A DNA stretch of 64,000 nucleotides. Origin: Actinomadura livida. Lineage in GTDB: Bacteria; Actinomycetota; Actinomycetes; Streptosporangiales; Streptosporangiaceae. The notes under the pieces are model-generated. The model was given only the letters and a program-made list of their open reading frames with translations, searched no databases and had not been told where the DNA came from. A program made the position numbers and the translations under genes. The stretch spans positions 540,355-604,354 of the forward strand of contig NZ_BMRO01000002.1 in assembly GCF_014648675.1 (NCBI RefSeq). Reading direction: 5' to 3'. Below are positions 1 through 7,760 of the stretch, piece after piece. Positions within the stretch are counted from its first letter, which is position 1. Each line of letters starts with the position of its first letter.

Positions 1-470
1 AACCCTGCGGCGAACACCAGCTCGCTGTGGCCGACCATCGCCAGCGGCAGGCCCATCAGGATCACGGCCTCGGCCAGCGCGAACCGCAGCAGCACCGCCT
101 GCCGGAACACCATCAGCGCGGTCCGCGCCGCCCGCCGCGGGTCGGGCTCGGGCGTCATCGGGCGCGGTGCCCGCGGCCCGGCCAGCAGCGCCACCAGCGC
201 ACCGGCCACGAGCGGGAGGTAGATCCACGGCTGCACGTCGTCGCCGGGGCCGTCCGCCACGATCAGCGGGGTGATCGCCAGGATCAGGACGGGGGCGCCC
301 AGCAGGAACAGCATCATCGCCCGCATCCGGCCGAGCTCGGTCCCGCCGCGCAGCGAGGCGACATAGCCCGGGTCGTCGGCGGCGGACGCGCCGAACCTCG
401 GCGTCATGTCCGGCCCGCCGTCGCCGTCCGGCGTCTTCGGTGAGTACATCGAGAACGGGGGTGGCGCCAT
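1..470 (-). CDS. Membrane protein, 3' end cut off by the window
   Basis: Open reading frame on the minus strand that runs off the left edge. From the ATG at 470 it reads about 156 codons without a stop; alternative ATGs lie at 449 and 407 and no clear ribosome-binding site decides between them. A polar N-terminus rich in Asp, Gly and Pro is followed by at least three hydrophobic stretches typical of membrane helices (LFLLGAPVLILAITPLIV, then LPLVAGALVALLAG, then a segment near the edge). I do not recognise the family. It is divergent from the aldo/keto reductase. GC at the third codon position and the hydrophobic pattern support coding; function is unknown. Confidence 0.6.
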   Translation of the reverse strand, partial: MAPPPFSMYSPKTPDGDGGPDMTPRFGASAADDPGYVASLRGGTELGRMRAMMLFLLGAPVLILAITPLIVADGPGDDVQPWIYLPLVAGALVALLAGPRAPRPMTPEPDPRRAARTALMVFRQAVLLRFALAEAVILMGLPLAMVGHSELVFAAG

Positions 471-600
471 GGCCGAAAACTCTAGCCGGGCGCCGGGCCC
501 GGCAGTAGACCTCACCAGGATCTATGCGCGGGCCGCGCGGCCGGGCGCGCCGCTCGCCCGCTTCCCGCCCGGCTCCCCCGGAGCGCTACATTGACCGCCT

Positions 601-1551
601 ATGAAGGAGCGTCACCTCGGGCGGAGCGGGCTGCTGGTGTCCCGGCTGGGCCTCGGCACCATGACCTGGGGGCAGGACACCGACCCGGACGAGGCGGCGG
701 CGCAGCTCGCCGCGTTCGCCGAGGCCGGCGGCACGCTGGTGGACACCGCCGACGTCTACGCCGACGGCGCCAGCGAGCAGATCCTCGGCCATCTGCTGCG
801 CGAGACCGTCGACCGGGACGGCCTGGTCATCGCGACCAAGGCCGCGATCCGCCCGAACGGCCGCTACGACGGCTCCCGCCGGCACCTGCTCCGCGCCCTG
901 GACGCCTCCCTCGACCGGCTCGACCTGGACCACGTCGACCTGTGGCAGCTGCACGTCTACGACCCGGCGACGCCGCTGGAGGAGACGCTGTCGGCGCTGG
1001 ACGAGGCCGTCGCGTCCGGCCGGACCCGCTACGTCGGGGTGTCGAACTACGCGGGCTGGCAGGTGTCCAAGGCCGCCGCCTGGCAGCGGGCCTGGCCGGG
1101 CCGCGCCCCGATCGTGTCCGCGCAGCTGGAGTACTCGCTGCTGCGCCGCGACATCGAGCGGGAGGTCGTGCCCGCCGTGCTGGACGCGGGGGCCGGGCTG
1201 CTGCCGTGGTCGCCGCTCGGGCGCGGGGTGCTCACCGGGAAGTACCGCACCGGCATCCCCGCCGGGTCCCGCGCCGCCGCCCCGCACTTCGCCGAGTTCG
1301 TCCAGCCCTACCTCGACGAGGAGTGCGCCCGCATCGTCGAGTCGGTGGTGACCGCCGCCGAGGGCCTCGGCCGCTCCCCCCTCGCCGTGGCGCTGGCGTG
1401 GGTGCGCGACCGGGAGGGCGTCGCCGCGCCGATCGTCGGCGCGCGCACCGCCGCGCAGCTCACCGCCATACTGGACAGCGAGGACCTGACCCTGCCGAAC
1501 GAGATCCGCGGCGCGCTGGACGACGTCTCCGACACCTCGTCCGCTCCCTGA
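601..1551 (+). CDS. Aldo/keto reductase
   Basis: 316-residue NADPH-dependent reductase of the aldo/keto reductase superfamily, a cytosolic TIM-barrel enzyme reducing aldehydes or ketones. The N-terminal strand LGRSGLLVSRLGLGTMTWG is typical. The catalytic tetrad can be placed at Asp48 (LVDTADVY), Tyr53, Lys80 (VIATK) and His118 (LWQLHVYD). Length is normal for the family. The physiological substrate cannot be read from the sequence. The start is the first ATG after an upstream stop; no strong Shine-Dalgarno sequence precedes it. The next gene starts 20 bases downstream on the same strand, so the two are probably co-transcribed. Confidence 0.9.
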   Translation: MKERHLGRSGLLVSRLGLGTMTWGQDTDPDEAAAQLAAFAEAGGTLVDTADVYADGASEQILGHLLRETVDRDGLVIATKAAIRPNGRYDGSRRHLLRALDASLDRLDLDHVDLWQLHVYDPATPLEETLSALDEAVASGRTRYVGVSNYAGWQVSKAAAWQRAWPGRAPIVSAQLEYSLLRRDIEREVVPAVLDAGAGLLPWSPLGRGVLTGKYRTGIPAGSRAAAPHFAEFVQPYLDEECARIVESVVTAAEGLGRSPLAVALAWVRDREGVAAPIVGARTAAQLTAILDSEDLTLPNEIRGALDDVSDTSSAP

Positions 1552-1571
1552 CCGGCCGCGACGGGAAGCCT

Positions 1572-3479
1572 GTGACCGACACACCTGAACCCGCCTCCGC
1601 CCCCACGTCCGCCGAGCGGGCCGCGCGCGCCGCGGAGGCCCTGCGCGCCGCCGAGGCCGCCGCAGGGCGATCACCCGCAGCAGCCGCGCCCGCGCCACCC
1701 GCTCCCGCCCCGCCCGCGGCGGACGCCTCCGCGGCGGGCACGGACGCGCGGGACGGGCTGCGGGCCCTCGCCGACCTGTTCGCCGCGACCGGCGTCCCCG
1801 CGCCGCTCACGGCCCGCGCGGCCGCCCGCCTCGGCCCCGACGCCGCGGCCCGGCTGCGCGCCGACCCGTGGCGGCTGCTGCGCGTCCCCGGCGTCCGGCC
1901 CCCGCAGGCCGACCACTTCGCCCGCGCCGTCCTCGGACCGGACGCGCGGCCCGGCGACCCGCGGCGCGGCCGCGCGCTGGTGCTGCACCTGCTGACCGAG
2001 GCCGCCCGCGACGGCCACACGGTCACGCCCGCCGCCGACGTGCTGTCCGCGCTGGAGCGCGCGAACGTCCCCGACCCGCAGGGCGCCGTGGAGGCCGCGC
2101 TGGACGAGGCGGAGGTCCTCACCCTGACCGAGGAGCCCGACTTCGCCGGCGAGGAGTTCGACGAGGACGCCGAACTCCCCGAACCCGAGGAGACGCTCGG
2201 GCCCGCCCGGTGGGCGCTCCCCGAGGAGGCGGCCGCCGAGGGCTTCCAGCGGCTGAGCCTCACCGCCGCGCCGCTGCTGGACGACGCGGCCCTGAAGGAG
2301 CTGCGCGACGGGCTGCCCGAGGACCGCTCCCTCGCGCTCACCGCCGCGCTGCGCACCGGCGTCAGCATCCTGCGCGGCACGCCCGGCGACCTCGCGAGCG
2401 CGGCCGTCGGCATCGCCGCCGCGGCCGCGGGCCGGGGCGTGCGGGCCGCGGTGGCCGCGCCGACCGACCGCGCCGCCGCCGACCTGCGCGGCGCCCTGCC
2501 CGAGGACGCCGCGGACGTCGCCGTCAGCAGCCTGCACCGGCTGCTGGAGCCCCGCGACGACCCTTCGGCCGCGCCCGGCGCCGTCGTGTACGGGCGCGGC
2601 GAGCCGCACCCGTTCGACCTCGACCTGGTCGTCGTCGCGGACGCCTCGGCACTCGACGCCGAACTGTGCGCCGTGCTGGTCGAGGCGTGCCCCGACGGCG
2701 CCCACCTGGTGCTGTGCGCCGAGCCGGGCGCGCCGCCGCCTTCGGGGCCCGGCCGCCCGCTGGACGACCTGGAGGAGTCCGAGACCGTCCCGGTCGTCAC
2801 GCTGGACGCCGCGCCGTCCGGCCCGCTCGGCACGCTGACCGAGGCCGTGCGCGGCGGCGACCTGGCCGCCGTCGACGCACCCGAGCGCGAGGTCGTGATC
2901 GTGCCCGCCGCGAGCCCGGGCGAGGCGGTGCACCGGGCCGTGCAGCTCGTCACCGACTCGATCCCCCGCACGTTCGGGATCGCCGCCGAGGACGTCCAGG
3001 TCGTCGCGCCCGCCGCGAGGGGTGAGGCGGGGACCGGCGCCCTCAACGCGGCGCTGAAGGAGCGGCTGAACCCCGGGCCCGGCCGGTTCGGCGGGCTGGA
3101 CCCCGGCGACCGGGTGGTGGTCGCCGCGCCCCTCCCCCAGGCCCCGCTCGGCGAGACGGGCGTCGTGACCGGCGGCGGCCCCCACGGCCTGGACGTCGAC
3201 TTCCCCGGCGGCCCGGCCGTCATCGCCCCGGCGGACGCGTCCCGGCTGCGGCACGGCTGGGCGGTAACGGTCGCGCAGGCCCGCGGCACGCGGCGCCCCG
3301 CCGTGGTCGCGGTCATGTCGCCGGACGGCCTGTCACGGCCGCTGGTGGCCACGGCGTTCGGCCTGGCGAGGCGGCACCTGTCGGTCGTGCAGGCGGCCGG
3401 CCCCGCACTGGCCAGGGCCGTCCGCGAGGACGGCGCGCCCCCGCGCCGCACCAGGCTCGCGAAACTGGTGGTCCACTGA
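1572..3479 (+). CDS. RecD2-like helix-hairpin-helix protein, helicase motifs degenerate
   Basis: 635 residues from a GTG start 20 bases after the reductase stop. After an Ala/Pro-rich N-terminus comes a helix-hairpin-helix region (about residues 60-170), as in the N-terminal half of RecD2 helicases. A RecA-like region follows, but the Walker A site reads GTPGDLAS (residues 269-276), without the GKT/S lysine. The Walker B site reads VVVADASA (353-360) where RecD2 has a DE pair. The C-terminus (RHGWAVTVAQARGTRRPAV, then LSRPLVATAFGLARRHLSVV) matches the RecD2/UvrD C-terminal fold that normally carries the TxHxxQG helicase motif, again degenerate. I infer a DNA-binding or structural protein without ATPase activity rather than a helicase. 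Confidence 0.75.
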   Translation: MTDTPEPASAPTSAERAARAAEALRAAEAAAGRSPAAAAPAPPAPAPPAADASAAGTDARDGLRALADLFAATGVPAPLTARAAARLGPDAAARLRADPWRLLRVPGVRPPQADHFARAVLGPDARPGDPRRGRALVLHLLTEAARDGHTVTPAADVLSALERANVPDPQGAVEAALDEAEVLTLTEEPDFAGEEFDEDAELPEPEETLGPARWALPEEAAAEGFQRLSLTAAPLLDDAALKELRDGLPEDRSLALTAALRTGVSILRGTPGDLASAAVGIAAAAAGRGVRAAVAAPTDRAAADLRGALPEDAADVAVSSLHRLLEPRDDPSAAPGAVVYGRGEPHPFDLDLVVVADASALDAELCAVLVEACPDGAHLVLCAEPGAPPPSGPGRPLDDLEESETVPVVTLDAAPSGPLGTLTEAVRGGDLAAVDAPEREVVIVPAASPGEAVHRAVQLVTDSIPRTFGIAAEDVQVVAPAARGEAGTGALNAALKERLNPGPGRFGGLDPGDRVVVAAPLPQAPLGETGVVTGGGPHGLDVDFPGGPAVIAPADASRLRHGWAVTVAQARGTRRPAVVAVMSPDGLSRPLVATAFGLARRHLSVVQAAGPALARAVREDGAPPRRTRLAKLVVH

Positions 3480-3599
3480 GGCCGGGGCGAGGTAAACAAA
3501 CCCCCGTGTCGCGGTTTACGTGCCCGTCCGTATGGGACACGATGTCAACAGGGTCAGCGCTCACAGGGGCGGCGGCATCGGTGCGGGTGGAGGAGCGAC

Positions 3600-4238
3600 A
3601 TGCCTCAGCGGCTCAGGCGGGCGGGCACGGCTTCGGCGGCGGTCTCGGCGGGCGCGCTCGTCCTGGTCCTCGCCGCCCCCGCGCAGCCGGCCGCGGCGGC
3701 CGAGGAGTGCAAGAAGGGCGTCGACCCGGAGACCACGATCGAGAACTGGAAGTGCAACCTCGGCAACCTCCGCGAGGCGCTCACTCCCAAGACCCCGACG
3801 CCGACGCCCACCCCCACCCAGTCGAAGGCCCCGGCCAAGACCGCCCCGAGCAAGACGACGAAGAAGACGACCCAGGCCCCGGCGGCCAAGCCCCGCAAGC
3901 AGTCGTCGGCCCCCAGGGCCCAGGCCCCGTCCGGCAACGCCCCGGCCCCGATGACGGCCCCCGGCAGCGTCCGGGTGCACCCGGGCACACCGGCCACCCC
4001 CGGGCTCCCCGGCGTCCTCCCCACCCCGGAGATCGCCGCCGATCCGAACGCCTACCAGCTCCTGCAGGCGAATGCGGCCGCGATGCCGCAGACCCGCCTC
4101 ATCTCCCCCGCCGCGGTCCCCCAGCAGGACAACCGCCACATCCTCCTGATCGCCGCGGCCGCGGGCATAACCGGCGCCGCAACGGCCCTGAACCTGACCG
4201 TCGCCGCCCGAACCCTACGCCGCCGCCACACCCGCTGA
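3600..4238 (+). CDS. Secreted Pro/Lys-rich protein with C-terminal membrane anchor
   Basis: 212 residues. An Arg-rich n-region and a hydrophobic Ala/Val/Leu core ending at APAQPAAAAEE form a clear Sec signal peptide (about residues 1-37). A short region with two cysteines (EECKKGVD, NWKCNLG) follows, then a long disordered Pro/Thr/Lys/Ala stretch (about 60-150). Near the C-terminus a hydrophobic segment (HILLIAAAAGITGAATALNL) and the basic tail LRRRHTR look like a membrane anchor. A GGAGGA ribosome-binding site lies just before the ATG. No catalytic domain is visible, so it is probably a cell-envelope protein of unknown role. An unrelated non-coding repeat follows directly. Confidence 0.75.
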   Translation: MPQRLRRAGTASAAVSAGALVLVLAAPAQPAAAAEECKKGVDPETTIENWKCNLGNLREALTPKTPTPTPTPTQSKAPAKTAPSKTTKKTTQAPAAKPRKQSSAPRAQAPSGNAPAPMTAPGSVRVHPGTPATPGLPGVLPTPEIAADPNAYQLLQANAAAMPQTRLISPAAVPQQDNRHILLIAAAAGITGAATALNLTVAARTLRRRHTR

Positions 4239-4250
4239 CCAAGACTCAAG

Positions 4251-4517
4251 CCCACGGCCGGTTGCTCGCAGACCCCAGCCACCACCCCAACCACGCAACG
4301 GCCCCAACACCTGCGATCGCGCCCAAAGGCAAGGTTTCGAGCCCGCGAGAAACCTCGTCGCGCAGCAAGCTCCCCCAGGGCGAGCCCGCCACGCCAAACC
4401 CACGGTCCGTTGCTCGCCGACCCCAGCCACCGCAGCAACCCCGCAACAACCTCGACGCTTGCGATCGCGTCCGAAGGCAGGTTTCGAGCGAAGCAAGAAA
4501 CCTGATCGCGCAGCGAG
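4251..4517. repeat. Two imperfect tandem copies of a ~118-base non-coding unit
   Basis: The stretch between the Pro-rich protein and fabI holds no credible gene. It contains two related units, 4251-4368 and 4399-4517, offset by 148 bases. Both begin CCCACGG and share GTTGCTCGC, GACCCCAGCCACC, TGCGATCGCG and AGGTTTCGAG, and both end in GAAACCT followed by TCGCGCAGC. Each has an inverted repeat: AGGTTTC/GAAACCT (4332-4338 with 4349-4355) in the first and CAGGTTTC/GAAACCTG (4478-4485 with 4497-4504) in the second. Base use (many AAC, CAA and AGC triplets) differs from the surrounding genes. Reading frames through it on either strand look like artefacts. Confidence 0.7.
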
Positions 4518-4552
4518 CCGCCAGGCGAGCCGGAGCGATGCAGCGATCGCGC

Positions 4553-4605
4553 GCATTGCCCGCCGAAGGGAAGGCGCTCTAGCGCCTGACCGCCAAGGGC
4601 AATGC
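4553..4605 (-). terminator. Nested hairpin downstream of fabI
   Basis: A perfect 9-base inverted repeat GCATTGCCC/GGGCAATGC (4553-4561 with 4597-4605) encloses a second one, AGGCGCT/AGCGCCT (4572-4578 with 4581-4587). It starts 3 bases past the fabI stop codon, the usual place for an intrinsic terminator, though no clear T tract follows on the minus strand. Confidence 0.55.
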
Positions 4606-4607
4606 AA

Positions 4608-5390
4608 TCAGTACGCGCCGATGGCGTGGATGCCGCCGTCTACGTGGACTATTTCGCCGGTGGTGGCGGGGAACCAGTCGGACAGGAGGGCCGCGCAGGC
4701 GCGGGCGGTGGGGTCGCTGTCCTTGATGTCCCAGCCGAGCGGGGCCGCCTTCGGCCACATGTCGGTCATGCCCTCGAAGCCGGGGATGCTCTTGGCGGCC
4801 ATGGTGGCGAGGGGGCCGGCGGCGACGAGGTTCACCCGGATGCCCTGGGGGCCGAGGTACTTGGCGAGGTAGCGGGCGCACGACTCCAGGCCGGCCTTGG
4901 CGACGCCCATCCAGTCGTAGACGGGCCATGCCTTGGTGGCGTCGAAGTCCAGGCCGACGACGGAGCCGCCGTCCTTCATGAGGGGCAGGCAGGCCATCGT
5001 CAGGGACTTCAGGGAGTAGGCGGAGGCGTGCACGGCGGTCGCGACGTCCTCCCAGGGCGTTTCGAGGAAGTTGCCGCCGAGGGCGCTCTGCGGCGCGAAG
5101 CCGATCGCGTGGACGACGCCGTCCAGGTGGTCGAAGCCGCTGTCGCGCAGGTTCCCGGCCAGGGCGTCGAGCTGCTCGGTGTTCATGACGTCCAGCTCGA
5201 TCACCGGGGGCGGCGAGTCGGGGCCGGAGGGGAGGCGCTTGGCGGTGCGGGCGGTGAGGGTCGGGCGGGGGTAGGCGGTGAGGACCACCTCGGCGCCCTG
5301 TTCCTGCGCGACCCGCGCGACGTGGAAGCCGATCGAGGCGTCGGTGAGGACGCCGGTGACCAGGATGCGCTTGCCTTCGAGGATTCCCAT
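4608..5390 (-). CDS. fabI: Enoyl-[acyl-carrier-protein] reductase (NADH), InhA type
   Basis: 260 residues; catalyses the last reduction of the fatty acid synthase II cycle. The Rossmann start ILVTGVLTDASIGFHVA and the active site with Tyr158 and Lys165 (YDWMGVAK), with Phe149 (GLDFDATKAW), use the same numbering as mycobacterial InhA. NLVAAGPLATMAAKSIPGF and LLSDWFPATTGEIVHVDGG complete the signature. The residue at the InhA Ser94 position, next to the NADH pocket, is Ala95 here (VVHAIGF). The gene follows fabG with a 4-base gap, the same order as mabA-inhA in mycobacteria, so the two form one operon. Start is the ATG at 5390. Confidence 0.95.
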   Translation of the reverse strand: MGILEGKRILVTGVLTDASIGFHVARVAQEQGAEVVLTAYPRPTLTARTAKRLPSGPDSPPPVIELDVMNTEQLDALAGNLRDSGFDHLDGVVHAIGFAPQSALGGNFLETPWEDVATAVHASAYSLKSLTMACLPLMKDGGSVVGLDFDATKAWPVYDWMGVAKAGLESCARYLAKYLGPQGIRVNLVAAGPLATMAAKSIPGFEGMTDMWPKAAPLGWDIKDSDPTARACAALLSDWFPATTGEIVHVDGGIHAIGAY

Positions 5391-5394
5391 GCCG

Positions 5395-6099
5395 TCAGTG
5401 CCCCATTCCCAGGCCGCCGTCGACCGGGATCACGGCCCCGGTGATGTAGGCGGCGTCCTCGCTCGCCACGAACCGCACGGCCTTGGCGATCTCGTCCGGC
5501 TGCGCGATCCGGCCGAGCGGGATCGCCGCGGTGACGGCCTTGTGCTGGTCCTCGCTGAGGACGGCCGTCATGTCGGTCTCGACGAAGCCGGGCGCCACGA
5601 CGTTCACGGTGATGCCGCGCGAGCCCAGCTCGCGGGCGAGGGACCGCGCGAAGCCGACCATGCCGGCCTTGGACGCGGCGTAGTTGGTCTGCCCCGCCGA
5701 CCCCGACAGCCCGACGACCGAGGAGACCAGCACGATGCGGCCCCTGCGCTTGCGCATCATGCCCTTCACGCCGCGCTTGGCGACGCGGAACGCACCGGTC
5801 AGGTTGGTGTCGAGCACCGACGTGAACGACTCCTCGCTCATGATCGCCAGCAGGGTGTCCTTGGTGATGCCGGCGTTGGCGATGACCACCTCGACCGGGC
5901 CCTGCTCCGCCTCGACCTTGCCGAAGGCGGCGTCGACGTCCTCGGCGCTGGTCACGTCGCAGCGCACGCCGAACAGGCCCTCGGGGGGCTCGCCGGACCG
6001 GTAGGTGACGGCGACCGCGTCGCCCGCGGCGGCGAGCTCGCGGGCGATCGCCAGGCCGATGCCCCGGTTCCCCCCGGTGACGAGGACAGAGCGACTCAT
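5395..6099 (-). CDS. fabG: 3-oxoacyl-[acyl-carrier-protein] reductase
   Basis: 234-residue short-chain dehydrogenase that reduces 3-ketoacyl-ACP in fatty acid elongation. It has the TGGNRGIG cofactor motif at the N-terminus and the Ser-Tyr-Lys catalytic set (VSSVVGLSG, NYAASKAG). NVVAPGFVETDM and the C-terminal AAYITGAVIPVDGGLGMGH are typical of FabG. I chose the ATG at 6099 because GAGAGGG lies just upstream; longer in-frame extensions have a composition unlike a protein. It is the first gene of the fabG-fabI pair and divergent from tldD. Confidence 0.95.
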   Translation of the reverse strand: MSRSVLVTGGNRGIGLAIARELAAAGDAVAVTYRSGEPPEGLFGVRCDVTSAEDVDAAFGKVEAEQGPVEVVIANAGITKDTLLAIMSEESFTSVLDTNLTGAFRVAKRGVKGMMRKRRGRIVLVSSVVGLSGSAGQTNYAASKAGMVGFARSLARELGSRGITVNVVAPGFVETDMTAVLSEDQHKAVTAAIPLGRIAQPDEIAKAVRFVASEDAAYITGAVIPVDGGLGMGH

Positions 6100-6260
6100 C
6101 ACGACCCTCTCGTTGCTGTTCGTGGTGCACCGCGTCGCACGGTGATGACAGCGCACGACACTAGCGGCCTTCCCGCAGCCTGCGGATGTGCCGAACCGAC
6201 AAGATCCGCCATCCGTGTTTGTTCGGCCGCGCGCCGTACCCGGCGGGTAGGTTGCCAAGG

Positions 6261-7760
6261 GTGCATGACATCGATCCCGCCTTCACCGCGCTGCCGCTTC
6301 GCGCGCTGGCCGACGCGGCCCTGTCCCGGGCCCGGGAGCTGGGCGCCGAGCACGCCGACTTCCGCCTGGAGCGCATCCGCAGCCAGACCCTCCGCCTGCA
6401 CGACGCCGCGCTGGAGACCGCGCTGGACGCCGACGACGTCGGCCTGTCGGTCCGCGTCGTCAAGGACGGCACCTGGGGCTTCGCCGCCGGCATCGACCTG
6501 ACGCCCGAGGGCGCCGCCGGGCTGGCCGCCCGCGCGGTGGAGGTCGCCGCGGTCGCCAGGCCCGTCAACCGGGAGCCGATCGAGCTGGCCCCCGAGCCCG
6601 TGCACGGCGAGCGCACCTGGGTCTCGGCGTACGAGGTCGACCCGTTCGACGTGCCGACCGCCGAGAAGGCGGCGCTGCTGGCGGACTGGAGCCGCCGGCT
6701 GCTCGGCGACGACCGCGTCGACCACGTGGACGCGACGCTGCTGCAGGTCAGGGAGAACAAGTTCTTCGCCGACCTGGCGGGCACCGTCACCACCCAGCAG
6801 CGCGTCCGGGTGCACCCCGGCGTGAACGCCGTCGGCATCAGGGACGGCCTGTTCGACACGATGCGGACGCTCGCGCCGCCCGCCGGGTACGGGTGGGAGT
6901 GGCTGTCGGGCGAGCACTGGGACTGGGACGGGGAGCTGGCCCGCATCCCGGAGCTGCTCGCCGAGAAGCTCGCCGCCCCGTCGGTCGAGGCGGGCGTGTA
7001 CGACGTGGTGGTCGACCCGTCGAACCTGTGGCTGACGATCCACGAGTCGATCGGGCACGCCACCGAGCTCGACCGGGCGCTCGGGTACGAGGCCGCGTAC
7101 GCGGGCACCTCGTTCGCCACGCCCGACAAGCTCGGGAAGCTCCGGTACGGCTCGGAGGTCATGAACGTCACCGGGGACCGCACCGCCGAGCACGGCCTGG
7201 CCACCATCGGCTACGACGACGAGGGCGTGCGGACGCAGTCGTTCGACATCATCTCCGGCGGGCTGTTCACCGGCTACCAGACCGACCGCCGCATCGCCCG
7301 GCTGACCGGCGCCGAGCGCTCCAACGGGTGCGCGTTCGCGGACGCCGCGTCCAGCATGCCGATCCAGCGGATGGCGAACGTCTCGCTGCGGCCCGCCGAG
7401 GACGGCCCGTCCACCGACGAGCTGATCTCCGGTGTCGAGCGCGGCGTGTACATCGTCGGCGACAAGAGCTGGTCGATCGACATGCAGCGCTACAACTTCC
7501 AGTTCACCGGCCAGCGGTTCTACCGGATCGAGAACGGGCGGCTGGCCGGGCAGCTCCGCGACGTCGCCTACCAGGCGACCACCACCGACTTCTGGAACTC
7601 GATGGAGGCCGTCGGCGGCCCGCAGACGTACGTGCTGGGCGGCGCGTTCAACTGCGGAAAGGGCCAGCCGGGGCAGGTCGCGCCGGTCAGCCACGGCTGC
7701 CCGTCGGCGCTGTTCCGCGGCGTCAGCATCCTCAACACCCTGAAGGAGGCGGGCCAGTGA
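6261..7760 (+). CDS. tldD: TldD-type metallopeptidase
   Basis: 499 residues from a GTG start. TldD is the catalytic, zinc-binding subunit of the TldD/TldE (PmbA) heterodimer, which degrades unfolded peptides. In Escherichia coli it trims the microcin B17 leader. The metal site HESIGH at residues 261-266 is an HExxH motif. The conserved RTQSFDIISGGLFTGYQ and C-terminal GAFNCGKGQPGQ segments are also present. The stop overlaps the GTG of tldE by four bases (GTGA), which implies translational coupling and matches the need for both subunits. Whether the pair here matures a ribosomal peptide is unknown; no precursor gene was seen nearby. Confidence 0.92.
   Translation: MHDIDPAFTALPLRALADAALSRARELGAEHADFRLERIRSQTLRLHDAALETALDADDVGLSVRVVKDGTWGFAAGIDLTPEGAAGLAARAVEVAAVARPVNREPIELAPEPVHGERTWVSAYEVDPFDVPTAEKAALLADWSRRLLGDDRVDHVDATLLQVRENKFFADLAGTVTTQQRVRVHPGVNAVGIRDGLFDTMRTLAPPAGYGWEWLSGEHWDWDGELARIPELLAEKLAAPSVEAGVYDVVVDPSNLWLTIHESIGHATELDRALGYEAAYAGTSFATPDKLGKLRYGSEVMNVTGDRTAEHGLATIGYDDEGVRTQSFDIISGGLFTGYQTDRRIARLTGAERSNGCAFADAASSMPIQRMANVSLRPAEDGPSTDELISGVERGVYIVGDKSWSIDMQRYNFQFTGQRFYRIENGRLAGQLRDVAYQATTTDFWNSMEAVGGPQTYVLGGAFNCGKGQPGQVAPVSHGCPSALFRGVSILNTLKEAGQ

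Noticed and set aside
591..1571. Upstream extension of the RecD2-like protein through the aldo/keto reductase
   Set aside because: The first 327 codons are out of frame with the reductase and Arg-rich. The protein-like sequence begins at the GTG at 1572.
4215..4607. Frames across the tandem repeat on both strands (e.g. 130 codons minus strand)
   Set aside because: They only reflect the repeat. The translated copies of the repeat lack a ribosome-binding site and do not resemble any protein family.
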